Shown here in pieces: positions 25,866 to 34,576 of a stretch of DNA of 48,516 nt (position 1 is the first letter of the stretch; every line of letters starts with the position of its first letter). Position numbers and translations under genes: made by a program. Origin of the DNA: Bacteroidales bacterium (lineage in GTDB: Bacteria; Bacteroidota; Bacteroidia; Bacteroidales; UBA932). The stretch is taken from NCBI GenBank assembly GCA_024401975.1, contig JAKSKB010000006.1:1-48516 (forward strand). The letters run 5' to 3'. Under the pieces are notes generated by a model. That model did not search any database. It was not told where the DNA came from and worked only from the letters and a program-made list of their open reading frames with translations.

Positions 25866-27152
25866 ATGCTGTATTACGGAAGAGGTTCGCAGACCGACGT
25901 CATCACTGCCGACGAGATACGCTCCATACTCAAAGATGTGCTGGACCGGATGGGAGAAAGGAGCCGCGTGCTGGTCATACCTCCCGATTTTACCCGTTTC
26001 AATTCATATGCGGGTCCCATCGCTGAAATGGTATATGACTATTACGGAGATGCTCTGACAGACGTGATGCCGGCTCTCGGTACGCATTCTCCGATGACAG
26101 ATGAGCAGATAAGAACTATGTTCGGCCATATCCCTGCCGACCGTTTCCGTGTCCACGACTGGCGCAACGATGTCCGTACCATAGGTACGGTTCCCGGAGA
26201 GTATGTCAAGGAGATTACCGGGGGACGCCTTTCCTATTCTCTTGACGTTCAGGTCAACAAACTCCTTCTGGAGCCATCCTTCGACCTGATTCTCTCCATC
26301 GGGCAGGTCGTGCCCCACGAGGTGGTGGGTATGGCCAATCACGCCAAGAACATCTTTGTGGGAGTCGGCGGCTCCGATTTTATCAACAAGAGCCATTTCA
26401 TAGGGGCTTGCTGCGGAATGGAAAGCATAATGGGACGCGCGGAGTCTCCGGTGAGGTCAGTTTTCGAATATGCGCGGACCAATTTTGCATCGCATCTTCC
26501 CATAGTCTATGTTCTCACGGTCAGGGCCAGGGATGAAGCGACCGGAGAGATGGTGACGAGAGGCCTGTTCATAGGGGATGATTCCGAATGTTTCCTGAAG
26601 GCGGCCGACCTTTCCATCAAGACCAATTTCACGATGGTCGGGCGTGCGATAAAGAAATGCGTGGTCTATCTGGACCCGGACGAATTCAAGAGTACCTGGC
26701 TCGGCAACAAGAGCATCTACCGTACCCGTATGGCCATTGCGGACGGAGGGGAACTGGTGGTGCTGGCTCCGGCTCTTGAAGAATTCGGTGAAGACGGCAT
26801 CATCGACGCCCTCATACGCAAGTACGGGTATAAAGGGACTCCGCATACACTGGAACATACAATCTCCGACAAAGACCTTCAGGACAATCTGGGCGCCTCC
26901 GCCCATTTGATACACGGGTCATCGGAGGGGCGTTTCCGTATCACTTATTGTCCCGGTGACGCTATGAGCCGGGAGGAAATCGAAGGAGTGGGATTCGGCT
27001 ACTGCCATTTCGACGAGATGGTGCGGCGGTATCCGGTAGAAAGACTCCGGGACGGATGGAACACGATGCCTGACGGAGAGGAGATTTACTTCATCTCCAA
27101 TCCTGCGCTGGGACTCTGGGCCTGCCCCGACAAATTTTTGGACAAGAAATGA
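25866..27152 (+). CDS. LarA-family nickel-pincer racemase/epimerase homologue
   Basis: The 428-residue product belongs to the LarA (DUF2088) superfamily of nickel-dependent 2-hydroxyacid racemases and epimerases. Every signature position of L. plantarum LarA is found: Asp41 and Arg44 in DFTR (D72, R75), His74 in GTHSPM (H108), His151 in PHEVVG (H174), Lys161 in HAKN (K184, the cofactor-attaching lysine, exactly ten residues later) and His177 in KSHF (H200, 26 residues after H151). Known family activities include lactate, malate, phenyllactate and hydroxyglutarate racemization and gluconate 2-epimerization. The kinase upstream and gnd downstream favour a sugar acid. Cofactor genes larB, larC and larE are not in the window. 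It overlaps pdxB by four bases. Confidence 0.87.
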   Translation: MLYYGRGSQTDVITADEIRSILKDVLDRMGERSRVLVIPPDFTRFNSYAGPIAEMVYDYYGDALTDVMPALGTHSPMTDEQIRTMFGHIPADRFRVHDWRNDVRTIGTVPGEYVKEITGGRLSYSLDVQVNKLLLEPSFDLILSIGQVVPHEVVGMANHAKNIFVGVGGSDFINKSHFIGACCGMESIMGRAESPVRSVFEYARTNFASHLPIVYVLTVRARDEATGEMVTRGLFIGDDSECFLKAADLSIKTNFTMVGRAIKKCVVYLDPDEFKSTWLGNKSIYRTRMAIADGGELVVLAPALEEFGEDGIIDALIRKYGYKGTPHTLEHTISDKDLQDNLGASAHLIHGSSEGRFRITYCPGDAMSREEIEGVGFGYCHFDEMVRRYPVERLRDGWNTMPDGEEIYFISNPALGLWACPDKFLDKK

Positions 27153-28291
27153 AAATTGTAACAGACGACAGGATTCCGTTCATACGGGGAGTGTTCGAAC
27201 CGTATGCGGACGTGGTCTATCTGCCGGGAGCGAAAACGACTCCCGATGACGTGCGTGATGCGGACGCCGTGATAACAAGGACACGCACCAAATGCGATGC
27301 CGGCCTTCTTGCCGGTTCGAAAGTGAAGATAGTGGCGACTGCTACGATAGGTTTCGACCATATCGATACAGTATGGTGTGAAAACAACGGAATCGCCTGG
27401 AAAAGTGCTCCGGGATGCAATTCCGGTTCGGTGAAGCAGTACGTAGCTTCGGCACTCGTGACGCTGTGCAGACGTCACGGGCTTGATTTCCGGAACCTTA
27501 CCCTGGGAGTCGTCGGGGTTGGCAACGTAGGGGCCAAAGTAGTCTCGGCCGCACGGGCAATGGGTATGAAAGTGCTTCTCAACGACCCTCCGAGAGCCCG
27601 GAGGGAAGGGAACGGAGGATTCGTTCCGCTTGAGGAACTCATCGAAAGGGCGGACATAATAACCCTGCACGTTCCTCTGAACCGCGGCGGAGAATACGAT
27701 ACTGTACATCTTTTCGATGCTGCGCGTCTGTCGTCCCTGCGCCCCGGACAGATACTCATCAATTCTTCCAGGGGCCCCGTCGTGGACAATGAAGTTCTCA
27801 AGAAAATTCTCGCTTCAGGAGGAATAAGGGCGGCGGTACTGGATGTCTGGGAAAACGAGCCTGAGCCTGACCCGGAACTTGTCTCCCTGCTTGACATCTG
27901 TACCCCCCACATCGCCGGATATTCAGCCGACGGTAAGGCCAACGGCACGATGATGAGCGTGCGTGCTGTAGCCGAAGCCTTGGATATAGAGGAACTCAAG
28001 GGCTGGAAGGTGACTGACCTGCCATTGCCTGCGCGGAGTTTGGGCTTTTCCATAGACGATGCCGCGCCGCTTTCCTTGCAGCAACTTGTCGAACGGGCTG
28101 TCCTGCACGCATACGATGTCACTGAGGATAGCGATGCCCTTCGCGGTGACCTTGCCGCCTTCGAGCGCCTTCGCGGCGAATATCCGGTGAGACGCGAATT
28201 TCAGGCGTTTACCGTGAGACTCCGGGGGGCGTCGGCCTCTCAGGTGTCGGCATTGAGACAACTGGGATTCAACGTCATTGAAAATCAATAA
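27149..28291 (+). CDS. pdxB: erythronate-4-phosphate dehydrogenase
   Basis: The 380-residue product matches PdxB in length and structure. It has the GVVGVGNVGAKVVSAA NAD-binding motif, the catalytic Arg in INSSRGPVVDN, DVWENEP, and the His in TPHIAGYS, all features of 2-hydroxyacid dehydrogenases. The C-terminal dimerization domain that marks PdxB rather than a generic dehydrogenase is present (VERAVLHAYDV, then FERLRGEYPVRREF). It oxidizes 4-phospho-D-erythronate on the way to pyridoxal phosphate. It overlaps the LarA-like gene by ATGA, and gnd follows after ten bases. Its place between sugar-acid genes may reflect erythrose-4-phosphate supply or simple proximity. Confidence 0.93.
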   Translation: MKIVTDDRIPFIRGVFEPYADVVYLPGAKTTPDDVRDADAVITRTRTKCDAGLLAGSKVKIVATATIGFDHIDTVWCENNGIAWKSAPGCNSGSVKQYVASALVTLCRRHGLDFRNLTLGVVGVGNVGAKVVSAARAMGMKVLLNDPPRARREGNGGFVPLEELIERADIITLHVPLNRGGEYDTVHLFDAARLSSLRPGQILINSSRGPVVDNEVLKKILASGGIRAAVLDVWENEPEPDPELVSLLDICTPHIAGYSADGKANGTMMSVRAVAEALDIEELKGWKVTDLPLPARSLGFSIDDAAPLSLQQLVERAVLHAYDVTEDSDALRGDLAAFERLRGEYPVRREFQAFTVRLRGASASQVSALRQLGFNVIENQ

Positions 28292-28301
28292 ATCAAACAT
28301 A

Positions 28302-29759
28302 ATGAAAGCTGTATCTGACATAGGATTGGTAGGACTTGCTGTGATGGGCGAGAATCTCGCCCTCAATATGGAAAGCAAAGGATTCAAGGTGAGCGTATTC
28401 AACCGTACGGTGGAAAAGGTTGACAGATTCGTTTCCGGACGGGGTGCGGGAAAGAATTTCCTGGGTGCCCATACTCTCGAAGAATTCGTGGCCTCGTTGA
28501 AGACTCCGCGAAGAGTATTCCTTATGGTGAAGGCAGGACAGGCCGTGGATGACTTCATCGACAGACTCATACCGCTTCTGGATAGGGGTGACATAATCAT
28601 CGACGGGGGGAATTCCCATTTCCCCGATACGGTGCGCCGCACCTCTTACGTGGAGAGCAAGGGACTTCTCTATGTCGGGACAGGAGTTTCCGGAGGCGAG
28701 GAAGGGGCTCTCAACGGGCCCTCGATGATGCCCGGAGGCTCTTCCGCGGCCTGGCCTCACATACGCCCCATCTTCCAGAGCATATGCGCAAAGGTGGAGG
28801 ATGGCTCCCCCTGCTGCGACTGGGTGGGGGAGAACGGAGCCGGACATTTCGTGAAGATGGTACACAACGGCATCGAATACGGGGACATACAGCTCATCTG
28901 CGAGTGTTATCAGATTATGAAGGATTATCTCGGTATGACCAACGAGGAAATGCACGCGACTTTCGCCGAATGGAATAAGGGTGACCTGGACTCGTATCTG
29001 ATAGAAATTACCCGGGACATCCTTGCAAGGAAAGACGAAGACGGCCGTTATGTACTTGACTATATTCTCGATACGGCAGGGCAGAAGGGAACCGGCAAGT
29101 GGACTGCAATCGCGTCCCTCGATCAGGGCGTCCCGCTCACTCTTATAGGGGAAGCCGTCTTCGCGCGCTGTCTTTCCGCTCAGAAAGAGGAAAGGGTGGA
29201 GGCCTCGAAACTCCTTGCAGGTCCGGTCAGACCTCAATTCACCGGGAACAGGGCAACGTTTTTGGAAGATCTCAGAAAGGCTCTTTTCTCCGCCAAGGTC
29301 GTGTCCTACGCTCAAGGCTATGCACTTATGAAGGCGGCGGCGGCAGAGTACGGATGGAATCTCAATTACGGCGGAATCGCCCTTATGTGGAGGGGAGGCT
29401 GCATCATCAGGAGCGTGTTCCTTGGAAAAATAAAGGATGCGTTCGACAACAATCCCGAACTTGCCAACCTGATGCTGGATAAATATTTCCGTGACAAGTT
29501 GGAGGAGGCTCAGGCGGGTTGGAGAAACATCGTGGCCTCTGCGGTGCTCAATGGCATTCCTGCGCCTGCACTTGCGTCATCCCTCGAATACTACGACGGA
29601 TACCGTTGCGACAGGCTGCCCGCCAACCTGCTTCAGGCTCAAAGGGACTTCTTCGGAGCGCACACTTACGAACGTATCGACAAGGCACGCGGAGAGTTCT
29701 TTCACACCAACTGGACCGGTCACGGCGGAGATACCGTGGCGGGCACTTATATGGCGTAA
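28302..29759 (+). CDS. gnd: 6-phosphogluconate dehydrogenase (decarboxylating)
   Basis: From ATG 28302 the protein has 485 residues, normal for the long enteric-type Gnd. It shows the IGLVGLAVMGENLALNM nucleotide-binding start, GGNSHFPDT, TGVSGGEEGAL, the catalytic HFVKMVHNGIEYGD helix with Lys and Asn, and the C-terminal WTGHGG tail. It forms ribulose-5-phosphate, CO2 and NADPH from 6-phosphogluconate. No zwf or pgl gene follows, though these are often partners in Bacteroides. Instead gnd lies after pdxB, a LarA homologue and a KDG-type kinase, consistent with entry of gluconate-type acids. Confidence 0.95.
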   Translation: MKAVSDIGLVGLAVMGENLALNMESKGFKVSVFNRTVEKVDRFVSGRGAGKNFLGAHTLEEFVASLKTPRRVFLMVKAGQAVDDFIDRLIPLLDRGDIIIDGGNSHFPDTVRRTSYVESKGLLYVGTGVSGGEEGALNGPSMMPGGSSAAWPHIRPIFQSICAKVEDGSPCCDWVGENGAGHFVKMVHNGIEYGDIQLICECYQIMKDYLGMTNEEMHATFAEWNKGDLDSYLIEITRDILARKDEDGRYVLDYILDTAGQKGTGKWTAIASLDQGVPLTLIGEAVFARCLSAQKEERVEASKLLAGPVRPQFTGNRATFLEDLRKALFSAKVVSYAQGYALMKAAAAEYGWNLNYGGIALMWRGGCIIRSVFLGKIKDAFDNNPELANLMLDKYFRDKLEEAQAGWRNIVASAVLNGIPAPALASSLEYYDGYRCDRLPANLLQAQRDFFGAHTYERIDKARGEFFHTNWTGHGGDTVAGTYMA

Positions 29760-29772
29760 GCCTGAATGCGCG

Positions 29773-30456
29773 CTATCGCTCTCTGGCGATGGCTATGTAG
29801 TAGAAAAGGGTGGCAAGCGAACCTATGGCGGCAATCACGTAGGTCATGGCCGCCCATTTGAGTGCATCGCGAGCCATGGCCGTGGTGTCTTCCCCGTCTG
29901 AATTGTAACTGCTGGTGATGCGGTTGAAGTCAAGCCATTCCGTGGCCCTGCGGCTTGCGTTGATTTCTACCGGGAGAGTGACAAGACTGAACAGGGTGGT
30001 GGTCGCGAAGAGTACGATGCCTGCGTAAAGCAAGGCGGGAGTGAATTCGATGACAATCACTCCTGCGAGAAGAATCCACTGCACCCATTTGGACGCAAAG
30101 GATGCGATGGGGACAAGGGCTGAACGGAATTGCAGGGGAGCATACCCGGTCGCATGCTGGACTGCGTGTCCGCATTCGTGGGCTGCTACCGCGGCGGCGG
30201 CCAGATTTCTTCCCGAATATACTTCCCGACTGAGGTTGACGGTCTTGTCTGCGGGATTGTAGTGGTCGGTGAGCTTGCCATTCACCTGAGTGATGCTGAC
30301 GTCATTCAACCCGTTGTCCGCGAGCATTTTCGCAGCCACTTCGGCTCCCGTCATAGGGAGTGTGACCTTTCCGTATTTGTTTATCTTGCGATTGAGAACT
30401 GCCTGGACGATGAAGCTCAGCGCCATCACAAGCAGCAGTATTGCCCAGATATTCAT
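29773..30456 (-). CDS. membrane zinc metallopeptidase (YugP-like, zinc_peptidase_2)
   Basis: The ATG at 30456 gives 227 residues. A first membrane helix (IWAILLLVMALSFIVQAVL) is followed by a soluble segment with HECGH at 93-97, the zinc-binding motif. Three more hydrophobic helices follow, the second before VTLPVEINASRRA. This matches the small uncharacterized membrane peptidase family that includes B. subtilis YugP. No substrate is known. A PspC-domain gene lies 14 bases upstream, likely co-transcribed. The gene converges on gnd with a 13-base gap. Confidence 0.88.
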   Translation of the reverse strand: MNIWAILLLVMALSFIVQAVLNRKINKYGKVTLPMTGAEVAAKMLADNGLNDVSITQVNGKLTDHYNPADKTVNLSREVYSGRNLAAAAVAAHECGHAVQHATGYAPLQFRSALVPIASFASKWVQWILLAGVIVIEFTPALLYAGIVLFATTTLFSLVTLPVEINASRRATEWLDFNRITSSYNSDGEDTTAMARDALKWAAMTYVIAAIGSLATLFYYIAIARER

Positions 30457-30470
30457 ACAATCGGTGTTTT

Positions 30471-30662
30471 TTAAATGGAATTCTTGCGGGGAATGATTAT
30501 CCAGGCAATGAGATATGCGATGATTCCGGTCCCTAAGCAAAGAATCAGAATGAGCCAGCAAAGCCTGACGATTACAGGGTCTATGTCAAAATATTCGGCG
30601 ATGCCTCCACAGACACCCGCCACTTTTTTGTTGGAATCAGAAAGAAAAAGTTGTTTTGCCAT
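30471..30662 (-). CDS. PspC-domain small membrane protein
   Basis: This 63-residue protein is almost entirely a PspC domain: KKVAGVCGGIAEYFDIDPVIVRLCWLI followed by one transmembrane stretch ending in IIPRK. Stand-alone PspC proteins of this size are common in Bacteroidetes and linked to envelope stress in enterobacteria. Here the function is inferred only from the domain. It is the first gene of a two-gene unit with the zinc peptidase and has a good -7 box 20 bases upstream. Confidence 0.9.
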   Translation of the reverse strand: MAKQLFLSDSNKKVAGVCGGIAEYFDIDPVIVRLCWLILILCLGTGIIAYLIAWIIIPRKNSI

Positions 30663-30681
30663 ATTGATTCGAGTTTATTAG

Positions 30682-30689
30682 CAAATGTA
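30682..30689 (-). promoter_or_regulatory. -7 promoter box for the PspC gene
   Basis: On the minus strand this reads TACATTTG, a perfect TAnnTTTG, 20 bases before the PspC ATG. It is placed back to back with the symporter box at 30701-30708. Confidence 0.48.
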
Positions 30690-30700
30690 ATCATTTTGAT

Positions 30701-30708
30701 TATTTTTG
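30701..30708 (+). promoter_or_regulatory. -7 promoter box for the AGCS symporter gene
   Basis: TATTTTTG is a perfect TAnnTTTG box only seven bases before the ATG at 30716. If used, the transcript would begin at or next to the start codon, i.e. be leaderless or nearly so. Confidence 0.4.
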
Positions 30709-30715
30709 TAAAATA

Positions 30716-32119
30716 ATGTTTGAAGAAATACTGAAAACCATATACGAAGTGGTGTGGAGCCCCTTCCTTGTAGTCCTTCTGGTGGGGGCGGGGATGTATT
30801 TCTCAGTACGTACCCGTTTTGTTCAGATACGTCGTTTGGGCTTGATTGCGCGACTGGTCTTCAGTAAGGAGAAAAGCGGGGAAAAAGGGGTTATTTCTCC
30901 TTTTCAGGCATTGTGCCTTTCCATATCGGGATGCGTGGGTACCGGAAATATAGTGGGTGTCGCCACGGCCATAGCATTCGGAGGTCCGGGGTCCATATTC
31001 TGGATGTGGATTATCGCCATTCTGGGCGCTTCGACCTCATTCGTTGAGTGCACTCTTGCGCAGAAGTATCATTTGAAGCACGGAGACACGTTTCTGGGCG
31101 GTCCGGCGATATATATCGAAAGGGCTCTCGGTCTCAAGTGGCTTGGAATGGTGTTCGCCGGCCTGATTGTTTTGGGCTACGGTCTGTGCCTGCCTATGGT
31201 ACAGGTCAACGGAGTCGCGTCGGCATACAGCAATGCTTTCCATATATCTCCCGCGATAGTGGGTGGCGTTCTGGCGTTCCTGCTGATGCTGGTGGTGTCC
31301 GGCGGGGCAAAGCGTATCGCGAAGGTGGCAGGGCTGGTGACTCCGTTCATGGCCTGCTTCTACGTGCTGCTCGCAATGATAGTGCTGCTGGCTAATGCGA
31401 AGGCCTTGCCGGGTGTGTTCGTGATGATATTTGAGTCAGCGTTCGGTATACGCCAGATTGGAGGGGGCATATTGGGTATAATGATAATCACCGGTATAAA
31501 GAGAGGACTTTTCTCCAATGAGGCGGGTGTGGGAGGCTCTGCAATCGCTTCTGCCGGAGCGAATGCGAAAGCGCCTGCCGTGCAGGGTCTGGTCCAGTCC
31601 TTCTCAGTATATGTGGACACCATACTGATATGTACGATGACTGCGCTGATGATTCTGTCCACGGGGATGTTCAATATATTCGACAGCGTGACCGGAGAAA
31701 TGATATATGTGGGGAATCCTGATTTGGGAGCCAATTATGTGGGATATACCCAGGCGGCCATCAACACGGTGTTCCCCGGTTTCGGGGGTTTCTTTGTGGC
31801 ACTGGCCCTTTCTTTTTTCGTGTTCACGACCTTGATTGCTTATTGTTACTATGCTGAAACCAGCCTGATTTACATATTGCGCGTGATAAAGAAAAATTCG
31901 GAAAGGCTGGAGAAAATCCTTGTCACCGTGTACAAGATTGGACTTTTGACCCTTATTATAGTCGGAGCTTGCATAGAAGCCAATGAGGTTTGGACCATAG
32001 GTGACATAGGCATAGGCATCACCACGTGGTTGAACGTGACAGTGCTTGTCATCCTGTGTCCGCAGGCGGTGAAGGAACTCAGAGAATATGAACTTTCACG
32101 GAAGAAGGATGGAAAATGA
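30716..32119 (+). CDS. sodium:alanine symporter family protein (AGCS)
   Basis: The 467-residue integral membrane protein has about eleven hydrophobic helices and the AGCS signature GCVGTGNIVGVATAIAFGGPGS near the N-terminus. It also has the SNEAGVGGSAIASAGANA motif in the middle. Members carry alanine, glycine or glutamine with sodium across the inner membrane. The C-terminus overlaps the following cation exporter gene by 11 bases, so the two are probably one unit. It is divergent from the PspC gene. Confidence 0.92.
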   Translation: MFEEILKTIYEVVWSPFLVVLLVGAGMYFSVRTRFVQIRRLGLIARLVFSKEKSGEKGVISPFQALCLSISGCVGTGNIVGVATAIAFGGPGSIFWMWIIAILGASTSFVECTLAQKYHLKHGDTFLGGPAIYIERALGLKWLGMVFAGLIVLGYGLCLPMVQVNGVASAYSNAFHISPAIVGGVLAFLLMLVVSGGAKRIAKVAGLVTPFMACFYVLLAMIVLLANAKALPGVFVMIFESAFGIRQIGGGILGIMIITGIKRGLFSNEAGVGGSAIASAGANAKAPAVQGLVQSFSVYVDTILICTMTALMILSTGMFNIFDSVTGEMIYVGNPDLGANYVGYTQAAINTVFPGFGGFFVALALSFFVFTTLIAYCYYAETSLIYILRVIKKNSERLEKILVTVYKIGLLTLIIVGACIEANEVWTIGDIGIGITTWLNVTVLVILCPQAVKELREYELSRKKDGK

Positions 32120-33011
32120 TTTTGATTCCGTAAGGGAGAAACGGATAATCCGCGTCACGATTGCCGGAGGCATTGCCAACGCCGTGTTGCTTCTTTTCAA
32201 GTTCACCGCCGGAATTCTGGGACACAGTGCCGCAATGCTGGCTGATGCCGTTCATTCCCTTTCGGATATGCTGACAGATATCGTGGTGATAATCTTCGCG
32301 TCCATCAGCGGCAGGCCTCAGGACCACGACCACGATTACGGGCACGGCAAATTCGAAACGGTGGCTACTACCGTGATAGGAGCCGCCCTGCTTGCCGTTG
32401 CCATCGGCATATTCTACGGGGGAGCCGTGAAGATAATATCCGTGCTGAGAGGTGGGACGGTCGATTCACCGGGTATGTTGGCATTGTGGGCCGCCGTTGC
32501 ATCCATCATCATAAAGGAGGCGATATATCGATATACTGCCGGCAAAGCCGAAGAACTTGATTCCAGTGTGCTTATGGCCAATGCCTGGCATCACAGGAGC
32601 GACGCGTTTTCATCCATAGGGACGGCCTTGGGAATAGGCGGGGCCATAGTGCTGGGAGACCGGTGGGCCGTACTTGACCCGCTCGCTTCTCTGATTGTGT
32701 CCTTCTTCATAGTTCGCATCGCGTTCAATCTTCTCAGGAACGGCGTCAGCGAACTGACTGAGGCGTCGCTTCCGGACGAGACGGAGGATGAGATAATTTC
32801 CATCGTAACTTCGTTCAGGGACGTGCACGAGCCTCACCATCTGCGCACACGCAAAATAGGGAGCATCATAGCCATAGAAATGCACCTGAGGATGGATGGC
32901 AACCTCCCGCTCCGCGAAGCCGACTCCCGCGCCGACGAGGTCGAGGCGGCACTCAAAAAACGATTCGGAGACAAAACCCACGTTCTTCTCCACGTCGAAC
33001 CCGACAGATGA
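32109..33011 (+). CDS. cation diffusion facilitator (CDF) metal exporter
   Basis: The ATG at 32109 (MENDFDSV) gives 300 residues; an earlier in-frame ATG at 32088 would overlap the symporter gene by 32 bases. Six membrane helices contain the metal site motifs HSAAMLADAVHSLSDMLTD (helix 2) and ANAWHHRSDAFSS (helix 5). The C-terminal cytosolic ferredoxin-like domain ends in VLLHVEPD. A DHDHDYGHGK loop after helix 2 is histidine-rich. CDF proteins exchange Zn, Fe, Mn or Co for protons; the helix-5 HxxxD pattern leaves the metal open. Confidence 0.92.
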   Translation: MENDFDSVREKRIIRVTIAGGIANAVLLLFKFTAGILGHSAAMLADAVHSLSDMLTDIVVIIFASISGRPQDHDHDYGHGKFETVATTVIGAALLAVAIGIFYGGAVKIISVLRGGTVDSPGMLALWAAVASIIIKEAIYRYTAGKAEELDSSVLMANAWHHRSDAFSSIGTALGIGGAIVLGDRWAVLDPLASLIVSFFIVRIAFNLLRNGVSELTEASLPDETEDEIISIVTSFRDVHEPHHLRTRKIGSIIAIEMHLRMDGNLPLREADSRADEVEAALKKRFGDKTHVLLHVEPDR

Positions 33012-33059
33012 TTTCCTCAACGCTGCGCTCAGTGGCTGCGGCCGTCGAACAGCTCCATT

Positions 33060-34556
33060 CTAGAGCGTCCTCAAGTAGTCGAGGGCGTTCCTTGCCATTT
33101 TTTCAATATTGTCCTGGTAACTGTTGGCAGACGGTTTGGAAAGGTCATAAGTCCCATCCATCTGTTTCATATAGAAGTTGCAACCGCCATTTCCGACGCA
33201 GAGCACAGTACCTTTGAAGTCAGTGTTCCCCTGCCGCGCTTCCCATACGTTCAGCTGACTTATCCAAGTAATTTGACTGTCCCATACCCCAAGAGGGTAT
33301 ATGCCGTAGATTGACGTGAGAGCATCATAACAGGCTTTCTTCTGATTTTCTATGTTGGTAAGAACGGATGGAATATTGAAAAAGACACAGTTGTTGTCCT
33401 CCGTGAAGCCCGGTCCCTTTACCGCTATAAATTTGGTATCGCCGGAAGGGACGGCTTCCAATCCGTTATAGATGGGATGTGAAGAAAAGTCCTTCGTGAA
33501 ACCCGGCACTGCAAGTTGCACCGCCATTTTCCATGTATCGCCATTGTGGCTTCCTTGATCACGGCCGATGGCATTGTCATTTTTCTTCAGCATATCGAGA
33601 CTGATACGCCCGATATGGCCGATATACGTTACCGCGTGCCCCCACAGGAGCAGATTGCCCCCTTCCTTGTACCAAGCCTTGATGAAAGGTGTCGCGGCCG
33701 TCACACTTTCTGGGAAGGTAAAGGCATCGACTTGTGAATCCTCAATGTCGCGCATAAAGAACAGGGTGCCGTATTTATTCAGGCTTTCCGCCGAACTGAT
33801 TGACGAGAAAGGCAGGTATTCGCCTTGGGGATACTCCTTGTGAAACCATATCCAGCCGTAGGCCTCGTCGTCATCACCATTGGCAATCAGCTCATCCGGG
33901 GTGCCATACATACTCAGATATGCCACCTCCATATTCTTTACGGTGAAGGTATCAGCCACAGGCATTGATTCGCCTTCGTCATTTCTGGCAATGAGCGTGA
34001 CCGTCCAGGTATCGCCTGTAATAACACCGTCAATGACATATTCCTCTGTCCCGACCGGTATTTCCTCATTGATATCCCTGCCCTTTCCGTTGCTCGCTGC
34101 AAAGGAGACGGCAGTTGCATCCGTGTCTTCGGTGCTCCACTCCACCTTTGCGTCGTATCCGCCTTCCCTTTCAATCTGTGTCGTCTTCAATCCGCTGCAC
34201 TCTCCGGCACCGCGCTTGATGAATGTCTTGAGAGTGCCTTTGGAGAAATTCGTGCCGTCAGTGAATTTCAGGACATAGATGTATTCGACGTTGCGCTCGA
34301 TGTCGGAATGTACGTAGAAGTTGTCCGCCGTTACTGCGGTCTCTACGATTTCCCCTCCTTCGTAGATGCTTACTTCCATAAGATATTCGCTTTCGGGCCA
34401 GTTCAGTGTATAGGTCCTACCCTGAAGTGTGCCTTCGATTGAAGATTCCACGGGCGCCTTGATGATGGGGTCTGCGATATGGACGCTCATATCCGCGTTG
34501 CAGGAGCAGGCGAGCGCCGCAGCAATAAAGAATATGATATACCTTGCGTCTTTCAT
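33060..34556 (-). CDS. DUF4960-type surface lipoprotein, candidate glycan-binding protein
   Basis: From the ATG at 34556 the product has 498 residues and a lipoprotein signal (MKDARYIIFFIAAALACSC). Two fibronectin/Ig-like beta domains follow (about residues 30-110 and 115-205). The larger C-terminal domain (about 210-498: YGTPDELIANGDDDEAYGWIWF, GNLLLWGHAVTYIG) looks like the DUF4960 family of Bacteroides. It is last in the SusC-SusD unit, 20 bases after SusD, the position of SusE/SusF-type surface glycan-binding proteins. I infer outer-surface glycan binding. No enzyme signature is seen. Confidence 0.8.
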   Translation of the reverse strand: MKDARYIIFFIAAALACSCNADMSVHIADPIIKAPVESSIEGTLQGRTYTLNWPESEYLMEVSIYEGGEIVETAVTADNFYVHSDIERNVEYIYVLKFTDGTNFSKGTLKTFIKRGAGECSGLKTTQIEREGGYDAKVEWSTEDTDATAVSFAASNGKGRDINEEIPVGTEEYVIDGVITGDTWTVTLIARNDEGESMPVADTFTVKNMEVAYLSMYGTPDELIANGDDDEAYGWIWFHKEYPQGEYLPFSSISSAESLNKYGTLFFMRDIEDSQVDAFTFPESVTAATPFIKAWYKEGGNLLLWGHAVTYIGHIGRISLDMLKKNDNAIGRDQGSHNGDTWKMAVQLAVPGFTKDFSSHPIYNGLEAVPSGDTKFIAVKGPGFTEDNNCVFFNIPSVLTNIENQKKACYDALTSIYGIYPLGVWDSQITWISQLNVWEARQGNTDFKGTVLCVGNGGCNFYMKQMDGTYDLSKPSANSYQDNIEKMARNALDYLRTL

Positions 34557-34576
34557 AACTGATAGTGTATTATGAA

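Noticed and set aside
27149-28291. Sugar-acid-specific dehydrogenase rather than PdxB
   Set aside because: The PdxB-specific C-terminal domain and normal length are present, so the vitamin B6 role is more likely despite the sugar-acid neighbours.
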